Origin: Sphingobacterium tenebrionis
GTDB taxonomy: Bacteria; Bacteroidota; Bacteroidia; Sphingobacteriales; Sphingobacteriaceae
Reading direction: 5' to 3'
DNA: 30,714 bases
Assembly (NCBI RefSeq): GCF_037126265.1
Contig: NZ_JAYLLN010000045.1
Span: 1 to 30,714 of the forward strand
The notes under the pieces were generated by a model. The model ran no database searches, was not told the DNA's origin, and saw only the letters and a program-made list of their open reading frames with translations. This document shows, piece after piece, positions 1-7,129 of the stretch. A program made the position numbers and the translations under genes. The number at the start of each line of letters is the position of its first letter. The first letter of the stretch is position 1.

Positions 1-41
1 GCCAGCGTCGCGCCGGCTGCCGTTCCCCGTGGTTGGGACTG

Positions 42-71
42 CAAAGGTAGAAGGTTTTTTCGGTTCCGCAA
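42..71 (-). promoter_or_regulatory. Bacteroidota-type promoter reading off the left edge
   Basis: On the minus strand a TTG (71-69) is followed by exactly 19 bases and then TACCTTTG (49-42). This matches the Bacteroidota sigma-A consensus TTG-N19-TAnnTTTG at both elements and in spacing. Transcription would start near position 36 and run left into GC-rich sequence (1-40) that leaves the window. The gene it serves cannot be seen; a strong consensus promoter with a GC-rich start would suit a stable RNA or a translation gene, but that is inference. Confidence 0.7.
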
Positions 72-201
72 AATTTATTTTAAAATAATTTTTTGGAGCT
101 TTTTTTCCGTGCATCGTTGGCCCGGGGAATCCCCCAAATAGCAACTTGCATCTACCCTTATTTCAATGGCCATCCGGCCGTCCCTCCCTTGCGGAGTGGT
201 G

Positions 202-233
202 CAAAGATAGGGACTTCCCATCCATATTTCCAA
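202..233 (-). promoter_or_regulatory. second minus-strand promoter candidate
   Basis: TATCTTTG (209-202, minus strand) fits the -7 consensus TAnnTTTG. The nearest TTG (233-231) lies 21 bases upstream rather than the usual 19. It points left, in tandem with the better promoter at 42-71. The longer spacing makes this one weaker. Confidence 0.35.
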
Positions 234-540
234 GACCCCCGGTGAACATTTTTTACGGTTTCCCTGTAAAGCGCTGTGGCAATGGTGGATAAATTTGTAT
301 CCGGGGGTGCAGGATAGGTTTGTACCGATGGGATTTTATCCCATTTATCTATGTTGGTCTGCTGATAGGGGAACATATTTTGCTCCGGAACCCACCTGGT
401 GCGTATCTGAAGCAGGATGGAAGCAGGGAAAAAGCACGAAAATGGATGCTGACCATAGGAAAAGCATACTTTAGCATTACTTTCACCATGGTTTTGCATC
501 GAAGGATATATGGGGGGCTCTGCGTCATTGGTAGCCTCAG

Positions 541-698
541 CGTCATTGCGAGGAACGAAGCAATCTTCCCGCCATGTCATGCTGAGCGGAGTCGAAGCAT
601 CTACATGTGGTACACGTACAGATCCTTCGGCGATGCTCAGGATGACATGGGGAGCCGCATGTCCAAAGATTGCTTCCTCGTACCTCCTCGCAATGACG
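541..698. repeat. nested inverted repeat: family B inside family A
   Basis: The outer arms are family A: CGTCATTGCGAGGAACGAAG followed by CAATCTT (541-567), and its inverted copy at 665-698 carrying a short insertion of about 8 bases. Inside them lies family B: 573-602 (CATGTCATGCTGAGCGGAGT...) pairs with 620-649 with about 6 mismatches in 30. Both families recur in this window: A at 18700-18846 and both at 30444-30626. The element begins about 10 bases past the stop of the efflux operon, so its transcript would fold into a large hairpin that could end or protect the mRNA. Confidence 0.8.
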
Positions 699-708
699 AA
701 GCAATCCC

Positions 709-2166
709 CTACCTCCATCCACCACCAAGGGCTTTGTAAAGCACAATTTGGTTTAATAGTTTCTCCTTATTGACATCCACCTCTGCAACCTGAGCCGCGA
801 TCATGCTCTTTTGAGCAGTAATGATATCCAGGTAATTTACTCTTCCAGCAATAAAAAGTTCTTCCGCAGCTGCAATGGCTGACTCCAGAGCAAGAACCTG
901 ATCCCGAACATACACCTCCCGCTTTACAATCGCATCCTGGGTATTCATGGCCAGAGAAACCTCATTGACCGCGTTCAGCACCAACTTTTCATATTCCAAA
1001 AAACTGATCCCATACTTGGCTTTCATGATCTCATACTGTGATTTCAATTCCCTTTGTTTAAAAATCGGCATCGTTATGCCTCCAAACAAACCGTAAGTGA
1101 CGGATTTATCCAGGCTAAAAAGTTTATCCAGGCTAAAAGATTGCAGTCCTAGGTAAGGACTGATAGCAACCGCTGGTAAAAAGGATAAGCGAGCGGCTTC
1201 CAGTTCATGGTATTCTGCTTTCATGTCCAGACCTGCTCTTCGGATATCCAAACGGTTATTCAGCACATCTTCCAAATTACCGACCTGTAGATCGGCAAAT
1301 AACAATTCCTCCGCCAATGCTTTTGTTTTTCGGGAGATGGGTTGATATACCCTACCCAGCAAGGCGTTGATCTGATGTTCATAAGCCAGGATCTCCTGTT
1401 CTGCCAATTCCCGATTGGCTTTTGATTCGGCCAAGATGGATCTGAACTGCTGAACAGCCAACTCATCCGCACGACCAGCTTCCTTCTGCGCTTCAATAAT
1501 TTCGAGAGCCCGCTCGTGCAATTTGATGTTTTCCTCATAAACGGCCACTTTCTCATCCAAGCTCAACAGTTCATAATAGGCCGAGGAAATACTGGCGATC
1601 AATTCTGTTTCCAACAATCGACGAGTTTCGGTTTCCGACAGCAATTGGGAAAAGGCAGCTTCCCTCCTGTTCCGCAATTTTCCCCAAAGATCGATCTCCC
1701 AAGAAGAACGGACCCCTACAAAATAATCCGGGATAAATGGTTCCGGTAATTTTTCATCTTCTTTTAGGTTTTCCGAAAAATTGGAATCATAATTTCCGAT
1801 CCCGGATTCGGTGTAATGTCCATATTTTCGCAGCCCCGCTTCTACGGCACCTTCCAAAGTAGGATAAAGAGCGGATTTTCGGAACCTGAAATTCGCTTGT
1901 GCCACCTCAATACGGTGAATGGTCTGACGAACATCCAGGTTATTTATCAAGGCAGAATCGATCAAGGACGCTAATTCCTGATTAGTAAAAACGTCCTTCC
2001 AAGCTAAACTTCCAACCGATAAACTGTCTTGCAGAAAGGCATTTGCCGGTTCGCCGATCGCTGTTGGAAGATTTTGTTGGGCAGTCTGTTTTGGTATAGC
2101 ACATGAACCCAACAACGTAATGACCAAAACGGATAGCACCGCTGCACCCTTATTCAAAGATTTCAT
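709..2166 (-). CDS. outer membrane factor of the efflux pump (TolC/NodT family), probably a separate gene
   Basis: Counted from the ATG at 2166-2164 this is a 485-residue lipoprotein, the normal length for OprM/NodT-type channels. It has a signal peptide with lipobox (LLGSC, Cys22). Two repeated halves follow, each with OMF-type helices: one around LASLIDSALINNLDVRQ and one around LEDVLNNRLDIRRAGLDM. It would form the trimeric outer membrane exit duct for the RND pump. A lipobox in the middle of a polypeptide would make no sense, so separate translation starting at the overlapping ATGA is the more likely arrangement. As sequenced, no stop separates it from the permease. Confidence 0.75.
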   Translation of the reverse strand: MKSLNKGAAVLSVLVITLLGSCAIPKQTAQQNLPTAIGEPANAFLQDSLSVGSLAWKDVFTNQELASLIDSALINNLDVRQTIHRIEVAQANFRFRKSALYPTLEGAVEAGLRKYGHYTESGIGNYDSNFSENLKEDEKLPEPFIPDYFVGVRSSWEIDLWGKLRNRREAAFSQLLSETETRRLLETELIASISSAYYELLSLDEKVAVYEENIKLHERALEIIEAQKEAGRADELAVQQFRSILAESKANRELAEQEILAYEHQINALLGRVYQPISRKTKALAEELLFADLQVGNLEDVLNNRLDIRRAGLDMKAEYHELEAARLSFLPAVAISPYLGLQSFSLDKLFSLDKSVTYGLFGGITMPIFKQRELKSQYEIMKAKYGISFLEYEKLVLNAVNEVSLAMNTQDAIVKREVYVRDQVLALESAIAAAEELFIAGRVNYLDIITAQKSMIAAQVAEVDVNKEKLLNQIVLYKALGGGWR

Positions 2167-5100
2167 TTTTTTCTTTTTATTTCTTTTGGAAAACAGCACG
2201 ATCAGACCAGGTATGACGATCACACCTAGAATTGTACCGATTACCATACCACCAACTGAAGCGGTTCCGATGGTCCGGTTTCCGATCGCACCAGCTCCCG
2301 AAGCCAACATCAACGGAATCAAGCCCGCTGCAAAGGCAAAGGATGTCATCAAAATTGGTCGCAATCGCGCAACCGCACCTTCAATAGAAGCTGTAAGTAC
2401 ATCCATCCCCTGTTTTCTTTTCAGGTTTGCATATTCCACGATCAAAATCGCATTCTTTCCCAACAAACCGATCAGCATGACCAATGCTACCTGCGCATAG
2501 ATGTTATTTTCCAACCCAAAGATCTTGAGGAAGATAAAAGCGCCAAATACACCAGCAGGCAGACAAAGAATAACCGGTAGCGGAAGTAGAAAACTTTCGT
2601 ACTGTGCTGCCAATAAGAGATATACAAAGACCAAACAAAGTAAAAAGATATATCCCGCTTGATTACCGGATATCTTCTGTTCCCGGGTCATGCCCGACCA
2701 TTCAATCTCATAACCTTGGGGAAGGACCTTTGAAATTTCTTCCACCGCATCGATAGCCTGACCGGAACTAAAGCCAGGAGCAGCCTGACCCGTGATCATC
2801 GCAGATGTGAACATGTTATATCGGGTGATCTGTTCTGGGCCATACACCCGTTTCATTGTCATGAAAGAAGAATAGGGAACCATCTCGCCATCGGCGGTTT
2901 TTACATATAGATTCAGTACATCTTCAGGTCTTTGTCTTGAAAAAGCATCAGATTGTACCATGACCTTATACATCTGTCCGTAGCGGATAAAGTTCGTCGC
3001 ATATAAACTTCCCAATAAAGTTTGTAAGGTATTCATGGAATTCTCTACGGAAATACCCTTTTTAGCCGCTAAATCATAGTCAATCTCCAGCATGTACTGC
3101 GGAAAATTCACATCAAAAGTAGTACTTGCGCTTTCGATCACCTCATTGGCCTGAAGATCATTGATAAAATCCTTGACCACTTCATTGGTCTTCGCCAGAT
3201 CCTCATTACCACTACGATCCAATAGCCTCAACTCAAAACCCGATGAATTTCCGAAGCCTGGAACCGTAGGAGGTGGAAAGAATTCAATCTCTGCATCGGC
3301 AATATGGGCTGTTTTTTCACGTAGTACCTTCATCACATCGTCTACGGATTGTTCCCTTTCATCCCAAGCCTTAAGGTTGATCATCCCCATACCATAGGAT
3401 GCACCCGAAACCTCTGTTACGATACTATATCCTGCAAGGATGGAAACGGTTTCTACCACGTCCAATTCTCGGGATATAGCATCCACTTCGTTCAGCACCG
3501 CTTCTGTTCGATCAACGGTTGCTCCAGGAGGGGTTGTTACCGCTACATAGATCATCCCCTGATCTTCTGTTGGGATAAATCCCGAGGGTAAAATGGATGC
3601 AGATCCCCAGGTGATCACGAACATACCGGCCAGAGCGGCCAAGGTGATGATCCTACGGCCGGCAATTCGGCCGAGCACATTCTTATAGCCACCACTGATC
3701 CGATTATAAACCTTATTGAATCCACGGAAAAACCTATCCAATGGACCATTCCCCGGCTTCTTATCGTGTGGAGATCGCAGGATGATGGCACATAGTGCTG
3801 GCGTTAAGGTCAGGGCATTGATTCCGGAGATGACGATAGCTGCTGCTAAGGTAAGCGAGAATTGCCTATAGAAAATCCCCACCGGCCCAGAAAGAAATGC
3901 CACCGGAACAAACACGGCCGACATGACTAAGGTTATGGCAATTACTGCAGAACCCACTTCATCCATAGCCGCCAAAGTCGCTTCCATTGGAGAGAGGTGC
4001 TCCTCCTCCATTTTAGCATAGACGGCCTCGACGACGACAATACCATTATCGACCACAATTCCGATGGCGAGCACCAGCGCAAAAAGAGTCAATAAGTTGA
4101 TGGAGAAACCCATCATCTGCATAAAAAATAAAGAACCGATCAGACATACAGGCACTGCCAAAATAGGAATGATGGTAGCCCTAAAATCCTGAAGGAAAAT
4201 AAATACCACTAGGAAAACCAATATAAAGGCTTCGATCAAGGTAATCAATACCGAAGAGATGGATGCATTCAAGAACCGAGAAACATCATATCCCATAGTA
4301 TATTTCATACCTGGCGGAAAAGTAGCGGCCTGCAATTCGGCCATTCTATCTTTCACGCGCTGGATCACTTCCTGCGCATTGGATCCAGGTAATTGTTTGA
4401 TCATGATCGATGCAGAAGGTCGACCGTCAGTTTTGGAAACCATTTCATAATCCAATGAACCGAACTCCACCTCAGCGATATCCTTTACCCGAATGATAGA
4501 TCCATCCACGTTGGCACGGATCGGTATGTTCTCGTATTCACTGATTTCAGTGAATTTTCCAGGATAGCGAAGCACATATTGTTGCATGTTCACCGTTTTA
4601 TCGGAACTGATCCCTGTTTGACCTGGTGCGGCCTCGATATTCTGACGGCGTAATGCCGCGACCAATTCTTCGGTAGAGATCGAATAGGATGATAATCGAT
4701 CAGGTTTCACCCAGATGCGCATGGCATAATCTTTCATTCCCATGATCTGTGCAAACCCAACCCCTTCAATACGCTTCAGTTCCTTCAGGATATTGATATC
4801 GGTAAAGTTATAGATGAACCGTTCATCGGCTGTTTCATCCTCACTATATAGATTGAGGTACATCAGCATACTGTTCACTTCTTTTTCGGTGGTCACCCCT
4901 GCTTTTATCACTTCCTCCGGAAGTTCGTCCAGCACGGTGGTCACCCGGTTCTGCACATTCACGGCGGCGATGTCCGGATCAGTACCTACCTTGAAGAAAA
5001 CCTGAATCAACGTATTTCCATTATTGGTCGATACGGAGTTCATGTACGTCATGCCGGCCACCCCATTGATTGCCCTTTCTAATGGAATGGCGACGGCATT

Positions 5101-5274
5101 GGTACTTACCTCAGCATTTGCCCCGGTATAGCTCGCTGTCACCACTACTGACGGCGGAACAATATCCGGGAACTGCGTAATAGGCAAGGTAAAAAGGGCC
5201 AAAAGGCCTAATAAGGTTATGAATATGGAGATGACCAATGATAACACCGGTCTCTTTATAAATTTTTCAAACAT
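709..5274 (-). CDS. RND (HAE1/AcrB-type) efflux permease read in frame with a TolC/OprM-type outer membrane factor
   Basis: One open frame of 1521 codons. Residues 1-1036 are a complete inner-membrane proton-driven RND pump: start MFEKFIKRPVLS, periplasmic porter loops, the TM4 motif GIVVDNGIVVVEA (D409, N410) and the TM10 motif LLGKNAILIVEYA with the relay lysine. AcrB has Asp-Asp where this protein has Asp-Asn. Residues 1037-1521 are a complete outer membrane factor that begins with its own lipoprotein signal (LLGSC). The join falls exactly where the permease should stop, in a run of seven A. One A fewer would end the pump at a TGA overlapping the ATG of the next gene. It lies 16 bases after the membrane fusion protein gene, in the same operon. 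HAE1 family membership is secure; that the two halves are one polypeptide is doubtful. Confidence 0.85.
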   Translation of the reverse strand: MFEKFIKRPVLSLVISIFITLLGLLALFTLPITQFPDIVPPSVVVTASYTGANAEVSTNAVAIPLERAINGVAGMTYMNSVSTNNGNTLIQVFFKVGTDPDIAAVNVQNRVTTVLDELPEEVIKAGVTTEKEVNSMLMYLNLYSEDETADERFIYNFTDINILKELKRIEGVGFAQIMGMKDYAMRIWVKPDRLSSYSISTEELVAALRRQNIEAAPGQTGISSDKTVNMQQYVLRYPGKFTEISEYENIPIRANVDGSIIRVKDIAEVEFGSLDYEMVSKTDGRPSASIMIKQLPGSNAQEVIQRVKDRMAELQAATFPPGMKYTMGYDVSRFLNASISSVLITLIEAFILVFLVVFIFLQDFRATIIPILAVPVCLIGSLFFMQMMGFSINLLTLFALVLAIGIVVDNGIVVVEAVYAKMEEEHLSPMEATLAAMDEVGSAVIAITLVMSAVFVPVAFLSGPVGIFYRQFSLTLAAAIVISGINALTLTPALCAIILRSPHDKKPGNGPLDRFFRGFNKVYNRISGGYKNVLGRIAGRRIITLAALAGMFVITWGSASILPSGFIPTEDQGMIYVAVTTPPGATVDRTEAVLNEVDAISRELDVVETVSILAGYSIVTEVSGASYGMGMINLKAWDEREQSVDDVMKVLREKTAHIADAEIEFFPPPTVPGFGNSSGFELRLLDRSGNEDLAKTNEVVKDFINDLQANEVIESASTTFDVNFPQYMLEIDYDLAAKKGISVENSMNTLQTLLGSLYATNFIRYGQMYKVMVQSDAFSRQRPEDVLNLYVKTADGEMVPYSSFMTMKRVYGPEQITRYNMFTSAMITGQAAPGFSSGQAIDAVEEISKVLPQGYEIEWSGMTREQKISGNQAGYIFLLCLVFVYLLLAAQYESFLLPLPVILCLPAGVFGAFIFLKIFGLENNIYAQVALVMLIGLLGKNAILIVEYANLKRKQGMDVLTASIEGAVARLRPILMTSFAFAAGLIPLMLASGAGAIGNRTIGTASVGGMVIGTILGVIVIPGLIVLFSKRNKKKKMKSLNKGAAVLSVLVITLLGSCAIPKQTAQQNLPTAIGEPANAFLQDSLSVGSLAWKDVFTNQELASLIDSALINNLDVRQTIHRIEVAQANFRFRKSALYPTLEGAVEAGLRKYGHYTESGIGNYDSNFSENLKEDEKLPEPFIPDYFVGVRSSWEIDLWGKLRNRREAAFSQLLSETETRRLLETELIASISSAYYELLSLDEKVAVYEENIKLHERALEIIEAQKEAGRADELAVQQFRSILAESKANRELAEQEILAYEHQINALLGRVYQPISRKTKALAEELLFADLQVGNLEDVLNNRLDIRRAGLDMKAEYHELEAARLSFLPAVAISPYLGLQSFSLDKLFSLDKSVTYGLFGGITMPIFKQRELKSQYEIMKAKYGISFLEYEKLVLNAVNEVSLAMNTQDAIVKREVYVRDQVLALESAIAAAEELFIAGRVNYLDIITAQKSMIAAQVAEVDVNKEKLLNQIVLYKALGGGWR
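2163..2172 (-). other. A7 run and ATGA overlap at the pump/channel junction
   Basis: On the minus strand the codons read AAG AAA AAA ATG AAA. The seven A occupy 2172-2166, the ATG 2166-2164, and a TGA lies at 2165-2163 in the +1 frame. Removing one A puts the permease in frame with this TGA and gives a standard ATGA translational-coupling overlap. The site could be a sequencing indel, a true fusion, or a slippage point that makes both forms. Confidence 0.8.
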
Positions 5275-5290
5275 CTATCCAATCCCCCCT

Positions 5291-6397
5291 TTAGTTGTTC
5301 ATCAGTTTAGGCTGTACCCGCATACCATCCCTTAAGGATTGTACGCCTTCATAAACCACTTTGGTATTTTCTGCCAGCCCATCTTCCACCACGTAGTAAT
5401 GTCCTACACGGCGCCCGTTCTTAAATGGCGTCATTTGTACCGTGTCGCCTTTTAGGGTATATACATAGGCCTTATCCTGAATTTCCAACACCGATTTCTG
5501 ATGTACCAATAAAAGGTTGCCGGTTTGGGTTGGTACCCCAATTCTGCCCGTTGCCCCATGTTTCAATAATCCGTCCGGATTAGGGAATTTTGCACGTAGG
5601 GAAATAGACCCGGTACTGGATTCAAACTCGCTCTCCACAATTTCAGCCGTGCCCTTATGTGGATACAACGTTCCATTGGCAAGGATCAACTGTACCTCTT
5701 TCTTGAAATGATTTCGGTTAAAACTTGGGTCGGATGCGATTTCCAAATATTCAGTTTCCGAAATATCAAAATAGACATTGACCAGTTGTTGGTCTGAAAT
5801 GCTGGTCAACAAAGAGCCTTCTTCCAATAGGGACCCTTCTCGGAGTAGGATACGATCGATCCGACCATCAAATGGGGCCCTGATTTGGGTATGTGCTAAT
5901 TTTGTTTTTGCTTGATGTAGAATTGCCTCGGCTTCTTTCACCTTGGCATGGGCCGCTTTTAACTGCACTCGTAATAACTCATATTCGGATCTACTAACAA
6001 TATTCTTATCGACCAATTTTTGGGTCCTTTCCATTTCCAGTTCCACTTTTTTCACTTCTGCCATCGCTGAATTGACAGCGGCCTGTGCTTGGGCATGATC
6101 CGCTTTGTACTCTTCATCGGTCAATGAGAACAGTACCTGACCTTTTCTTACATAAGCCCCTTCATCTACATAGATCTTATTCAAAAACCCAGTCAGTCTA
6201 GACCGTAGTTCCACATTCCGTTGCGATTGGATATCGGCAATGTATTCCTTAAAGATAACGGTGTCTTTTTGGATAAGATGAGTAACAGGCACTACTTTGG
6301 ACGTTGTAGTAGTTTGCTGTTCATTACTATTTGCTGTACAAGCAGCAAAGAAAATTGCACTTCCAACCAATGGAAGCATCAAGAAACGATTCTTCAT
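5291..6397 (-). CDS. membrane fusion protein of the RND efflux pump (AcrA/MexA family)
   Basis: A 368-residue periplasmic adaptor that links the RND permease to the outer membrane channel. It begins with a lipoprotein signal (lipobox FFAAC, Cys20). It then has the usual hairpin order: the barrel-sandwich half RLTGFLNKIYVDEGAYVRKG near residue 65, a coiled-coil stretch (about 95-165) rich in Ala, Lys and Glu, and the second lipoyl half ending in IRAPFDGRIDRILLREGSL. The beta-barrel and membrane-proximal domains follow. It is the first gene of the operon, 16 bases ahead of the permease. Substrates cannot be told from sequence. Confidence 0.93.
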   Translation of the reverse strand: MKNRFLMLPLVGSAIFFAACTANSNEQQTTTTSKVVPVTHLIQKDTVIFKEYIADIQSQRNVELRSRLTGFLNKIYVDEGAYVRKGQVLFSLTDEEYKADHAQAQAAVNSAMAEVKKVELEMERTQKLVDKNIVSRSEYELLRVQLKAAHAKVKEAEAILHQAKTKLAHTQIRAPFDGRIDRILLREGSLLEEGSLLTSISDQQLVNVYFDISETEYLEIASDPSFNRNHFKKEVQLILANGTLYPHKGTAEIVESEFESSTGSISLRAKFPNPDGLLKHGATGRIGVPTQTGNLLLVHQKSVLEIQDKAYVYTLKGDTVQMTPFKNGRRVGHYYVVEDGLAENTKVVYEGVQSLRDGMRVQPKLMNN

Positions 6398-6445
6398 TAT
6401 AAAATATAATTCGGGTAATAAAAAAATAGATACACATGGAATTCA

Positions 6446-6467
6446 GCCATTGCAGACATGCAATGGC
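6446..6467. promoter_or_regulatory. perfect palindrome upstream of the efflux operon (candidate operator)
   Basis: GCCATTGCA-gaca-TGCAATGGC is a perfect 9-bp inverted repeat lying 49 bases upstream of the membrane fusion protein start and about 40 bases past the 121-residue gene. Its size and position fit an operator for a TetR- or MarR-type repressor of the pump, but no such regulator gene is in the window. No T run follows directly, so it is less likely to be a terminator. Confidence 0.5.
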
Positions 6468-6504
6468 CAGGGTTCAATTAAAAAATAGAACCTAGCGAAA
6501 GAAA

Positions 6505-6870
6505 TTAGAAAGGTCTGTACCGATACAGAAAACTATAATAGCCGGGAAGGCATAATGTTTTCGAAAGGTAAAAGGGATGGTCTTGGGTTTTGATCAGTTC
6601 TTTGACACGAACCAATAACCAGGAAAATATAAGAATAGCGGGCAATAAACCTAAGGATAGGGACATTGCGCGGTAATCATCAAAAATAATATTGGGGACT
6701 GCTTCGTCGGAATCCGCGTGCTTCATGTTGAGCACTTCTTCCAACAAAACTTCTACGAATGTTTCATTGGTTTTTACCTCTCCAGAATTTAAGAAGCAGC
6801 TGCTGTTCACCTCAAAACAGAGCAAGTTCAGATAACCAAAAAGTGCCAAGAAATGGAACAATCGAAACAT
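6505..6870 (-). CDS. small membrane protein of unknown function
   Basis: A 121-residue protein with an N-terminal hydrophobic segment (FRLFHFLALFGYLNLLCF, possibly a signal anchor), an acidic middle (about 30-65) and a second membrane segment (LGLLPAILIFSWLLV, about 74-88). The tail is basic and aromatic and ends PGYYSFLYRYRPF. I do not recognise a named domain. From memory, similar short proteins accompany efflux loci in other Bacteroidota, but I could not test that. It lies between ccoS (75 bases upstream) and the efflux operon and has its own -7 element right before the start codon, so it is probably not simply part of the cco operon. Confidence 0.65.
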   Translation of the reverse strand: MFRLFHFLALFGYLNLLCFEVNSSCFLNSGEVKTNETFVEVLLEEVLNMKHADSDEAVPNIIFDDYRAMSLSLGLLPAILIFSWLLVRVKELIKTQDHPFYLSKTLCLPGYYSFLYRYRPF

Positions 6871-6874
6871 GTTA

Positions 6875-6882
6875 CAAAGATA
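6875..6882 (-). promoter_or_regulatory. -7 element directly before the 121-residue gene
   Basis: TATCTTTG (6882-6875) fits TAnnTTTG and ends four bases before the ATG at 6870. No good TTG lies 19 bases upstream. If it is used, the mRNA would start at or next to the start codon (leaderless). Confidence 0.4.
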
Positions 6883-6945
6883 CCATGCCGAATATCAATA
6901 AAAGCATGAACTCTGTAAAAAAACTGTGATTTTTGGGGTCTCAGC

Positions 6946-7119
6946 CTATTTTTTAGCGGGTTCTTTCCCCTCTTCCTGCGGTTCATCATCAAAGAGGATT
7001 CGAACCGATGGTGTATAGGTATCCTCATGTTGTCCATTCTTGCTCGCCCAAAAGAAGGCGCCAAGAAAGAACAGCGCAATAAGCACACTACAACCGATTA
7101 ACATAAATATGATGTTCAT
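6946..7119 (-). CDS. ccoS: cbb3-type cytochrome oxidase assembly protein CcoS
   Basis: A 57-residue protein with a single N-terminal membrane helix (MNIIFMLIGCSVLIALFFLG) followed by AFFWASKNGQHED and a short acidic tail (ILFDDE). This is the CcoS pattern: a short membrane helix and the conserved F-W-A-x-K/R-x-G-Q-F/H-E/D-D stretch. CcoS is needed for insertion of heme and copper cofactors into cbb3 oxidase. The ATG at 7119-7117 lies 10 bases after the ccoI stop, consistent with co-transcription. The longer open frame overlapping this place (6828-7088) is in another frame and is not the gene. Confidence 0.92.
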   Translation of the reverse strand: MNIIFMLIGCSVLIALFFLGAFFWASKNGQHEDTYTPSVRILFDDEPQEEGKEPAKK

Positions 7120-7129
7120 ACCTACAAAT

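Larger units (their letters stand above)
1..708. other. gene-free left edge
   Basis: No coding sequence is convincing here. Open frames at 158-718 and 320-739 run through inverted repeats, have no recognisable domain and lack a start context. The stretch holds two minus-strand promoter candidates (42-71 and 202-233) and, next to the end of the efflux operon, a nested inverted repeat (541-698). I see nothing definite in 240-500. Confidence 0.6.

Noticed and set aside
158..739. Open frames of 186 and 139 codons at the left edge, on opposite strands
   Set aside because: Both run through the inverted repeats, have no recognisable domain or signal, and the plus frame ends against the efflux gene. 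They are chance frames.
2120..2500. A 126-codon plus-strand frame inside the efflux pump gene
   Set aside because: Antisense shadow of a membrane-protein coding region; no start context or domain.
6828..7088. An 86-codon minus-strand frame
   Set aside because: It is a shifted frame of ccoS; the true 57-residue CcoS at 6946-7119 has the conserved helix and the F-W-A-S-K-N-G-Q stretch.
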